Assembly (NCBI GenBank): GCA_027007865.1
Contig: JALTEE010000369.1
Coordinates: forward strand, 1 to 6,434
Source: a bacterium
GTDB taxonomy: Bacteria; UBP14; UBA6098; B30-G16
Reading direction: 5' to 3'
Length of the DNA: 6,434 bases
Shown here: positions 6,298 through 6,434 of the stretch, in pieces
Position numbering within the stretch: position 1 is the first letter of the stretch
Layout: every line of letters begins with the position of its first letter
Translations under genes and position numbers: made by a program
The notes under the pieces: model-generated
Told to the model about the DNA's origin: nothing
Database searches by the model: none
What the model saw: only the letters and a program-made list of their open reading frames with translations

Positions 6298-6434
6298 CTA
6301 ACTTGTTATAAGAAAACTACTTTTACCTCCAATTTTTGGATTTTTTACCTCCATGTCTAACTCATTGTGTTTCATAGTGATAGATATTTCCTGTTCCCCC
6401 TTGTATCTTGATTGTGTGTTATTATTTATATTAG
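6298..6434 (-). CDS. Possible C-terminal end of an unknown gene, cut by the window edge
   Basis: One minus-strand frame is open from the right edge for 44 codons and ends at TAG (6300-6298), 45 bases before the prfB start. The peptide is polar and ends GGKSSFLITS; I do not recognise it. An internal ATG at codon 20 would give a 25-residue peptide, but its nearest AGGA is 13 bases away. Codon choice (AGT, ACA, GGG, AGA) differs from the neighbouring genes, which favour TCG/TCC and CGN. This could mean a gene of different origin, or simply that the stretch is not coding. An open run of this length in AT-rich DNA is not rare. Confidence 0.3.
   Translation of the reverse strand, partial: NINNNTQSRYKGEQEISITMKHNELDMEVKNPKIGGKSSFLITS
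6305..6332 (-). promoter_or_regulatory. Candidate promoter of prfB
   Basis: On the minus strand TTGGAG (6332-6327) is followed after 16 bases by TATAAC (6310-6305). The -10 matches five of six consensus positions; the -35 matches only the initial TTG well. Transcription would start near 6298 and give a leader of about 46 bases with the GGAGG site. It overlaps the end of the possible upstream frame. Confidence 0.33.
6321..6353. repeat. 11-bp direct repeat upstream of prfB
   Basis: TTTTACCTCCA occurs at 6321-6331 and again at 6343-6353 (TGGAGGTAAAA on the minus strand). The two copies start exactly 22 bp apart, about two turns of the helix. The lower copy overlaps the candidate -35 element of prfB. 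The copies could be protein-binding sites, Shine-Dalgarno-like sequences, or chance. Confidence 0.5.

Noticed and set aside
6328..6346. TCCAA-TTT-TTGGA followed by six T on the plus strand as a terminator
   Set aside because: The stem has five pairs, three of them A-T, and no plus-strand gene ends nearby.
1..6434. tRNA, rRNA, CRISPR, transposase or attachment site
   Set aside because: No cloverleaf, regular repeat-spacer array, transposase motif or terminal inverted repeats were seen on reading both strands.

Overview
The window is bacterial chromosomal sequence, moderately AT-leaning. It carries four confident protein genes, all on the minus strand, so transcription runs from high to low coordinates: prfB (peptide chain release factor 2), then asnB (glutamine-dependent asparagine synthetase), then a short monotopic sugar-phosphate transferase, then a large membrane-anchored von Willebrand factor A protein with a glutamine-amidotransferase-like domain. 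The long open frames on the plus strand look like antisense shadows of these genes. The prfB gene with its classical frameshift site shows that this is a bacterium. Large VWA/GATase membrane proteins are common in FCB and PVC type phyla, but nothing here fixes the lineage. Two genes have clear purine-rich ribosome binding sites and two have none.

Region by region. At 6298-6434 an open frame runs in from the right edge and ends at TAG; it may be the tail of another gene or may be non-coding leader with an 11-bp direct repeat. At 5169-6252 lies prfB. Its first 22 codons end at an in-frame TGA inside the element AGGGGG-TAT-CTT-TGA-C, and the remaining 338 codons lie in the +1 frame. This is the autoregulatory programmed frameshift of release factor 2, not a broken gene. 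At 4927-5168 is a 242-bp gap with a 7-bp inverted repeat, a 10-bp sequence shared with the prfB upstream region, and a weak 46-codon hydrophobic open frame. At 3034-4926 is asnB, fixed at its start by the catalytic Cys2. At 2932-3033 is a 102-bp gap with a TATAAT-like box. At 2209-2931 is the sugar transferase, starting at TTG. Only 33 bp later, at 19-2175, comes the VWA protein.

How the genes may work together: prfB is a housekeeping translation gene with its own control. AsnB-type amidotransferases and small phosphoglycosyl transferases often occur together in exopolysaccharide or O-antigen loci, where the transferase starts the lipid-linked glycan and the amidotransferase amidates a precursor or sugar. 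That pairing is suggestive here, but no glycosyltransferase, flippase or polymerase is visible, so asnB may equally be ordinary asparagine biosynthesis. The VWA protein is probably co-transcribed with the sugar transferase because of the short gap; a functional link is not shown. No RNA gene, CRISPR array or insertion sequence was seen. I found no clearly new system; the best signals are the textbook frameshift element, substitutions around the transferase active site, and the unexplained intergenic sequences.
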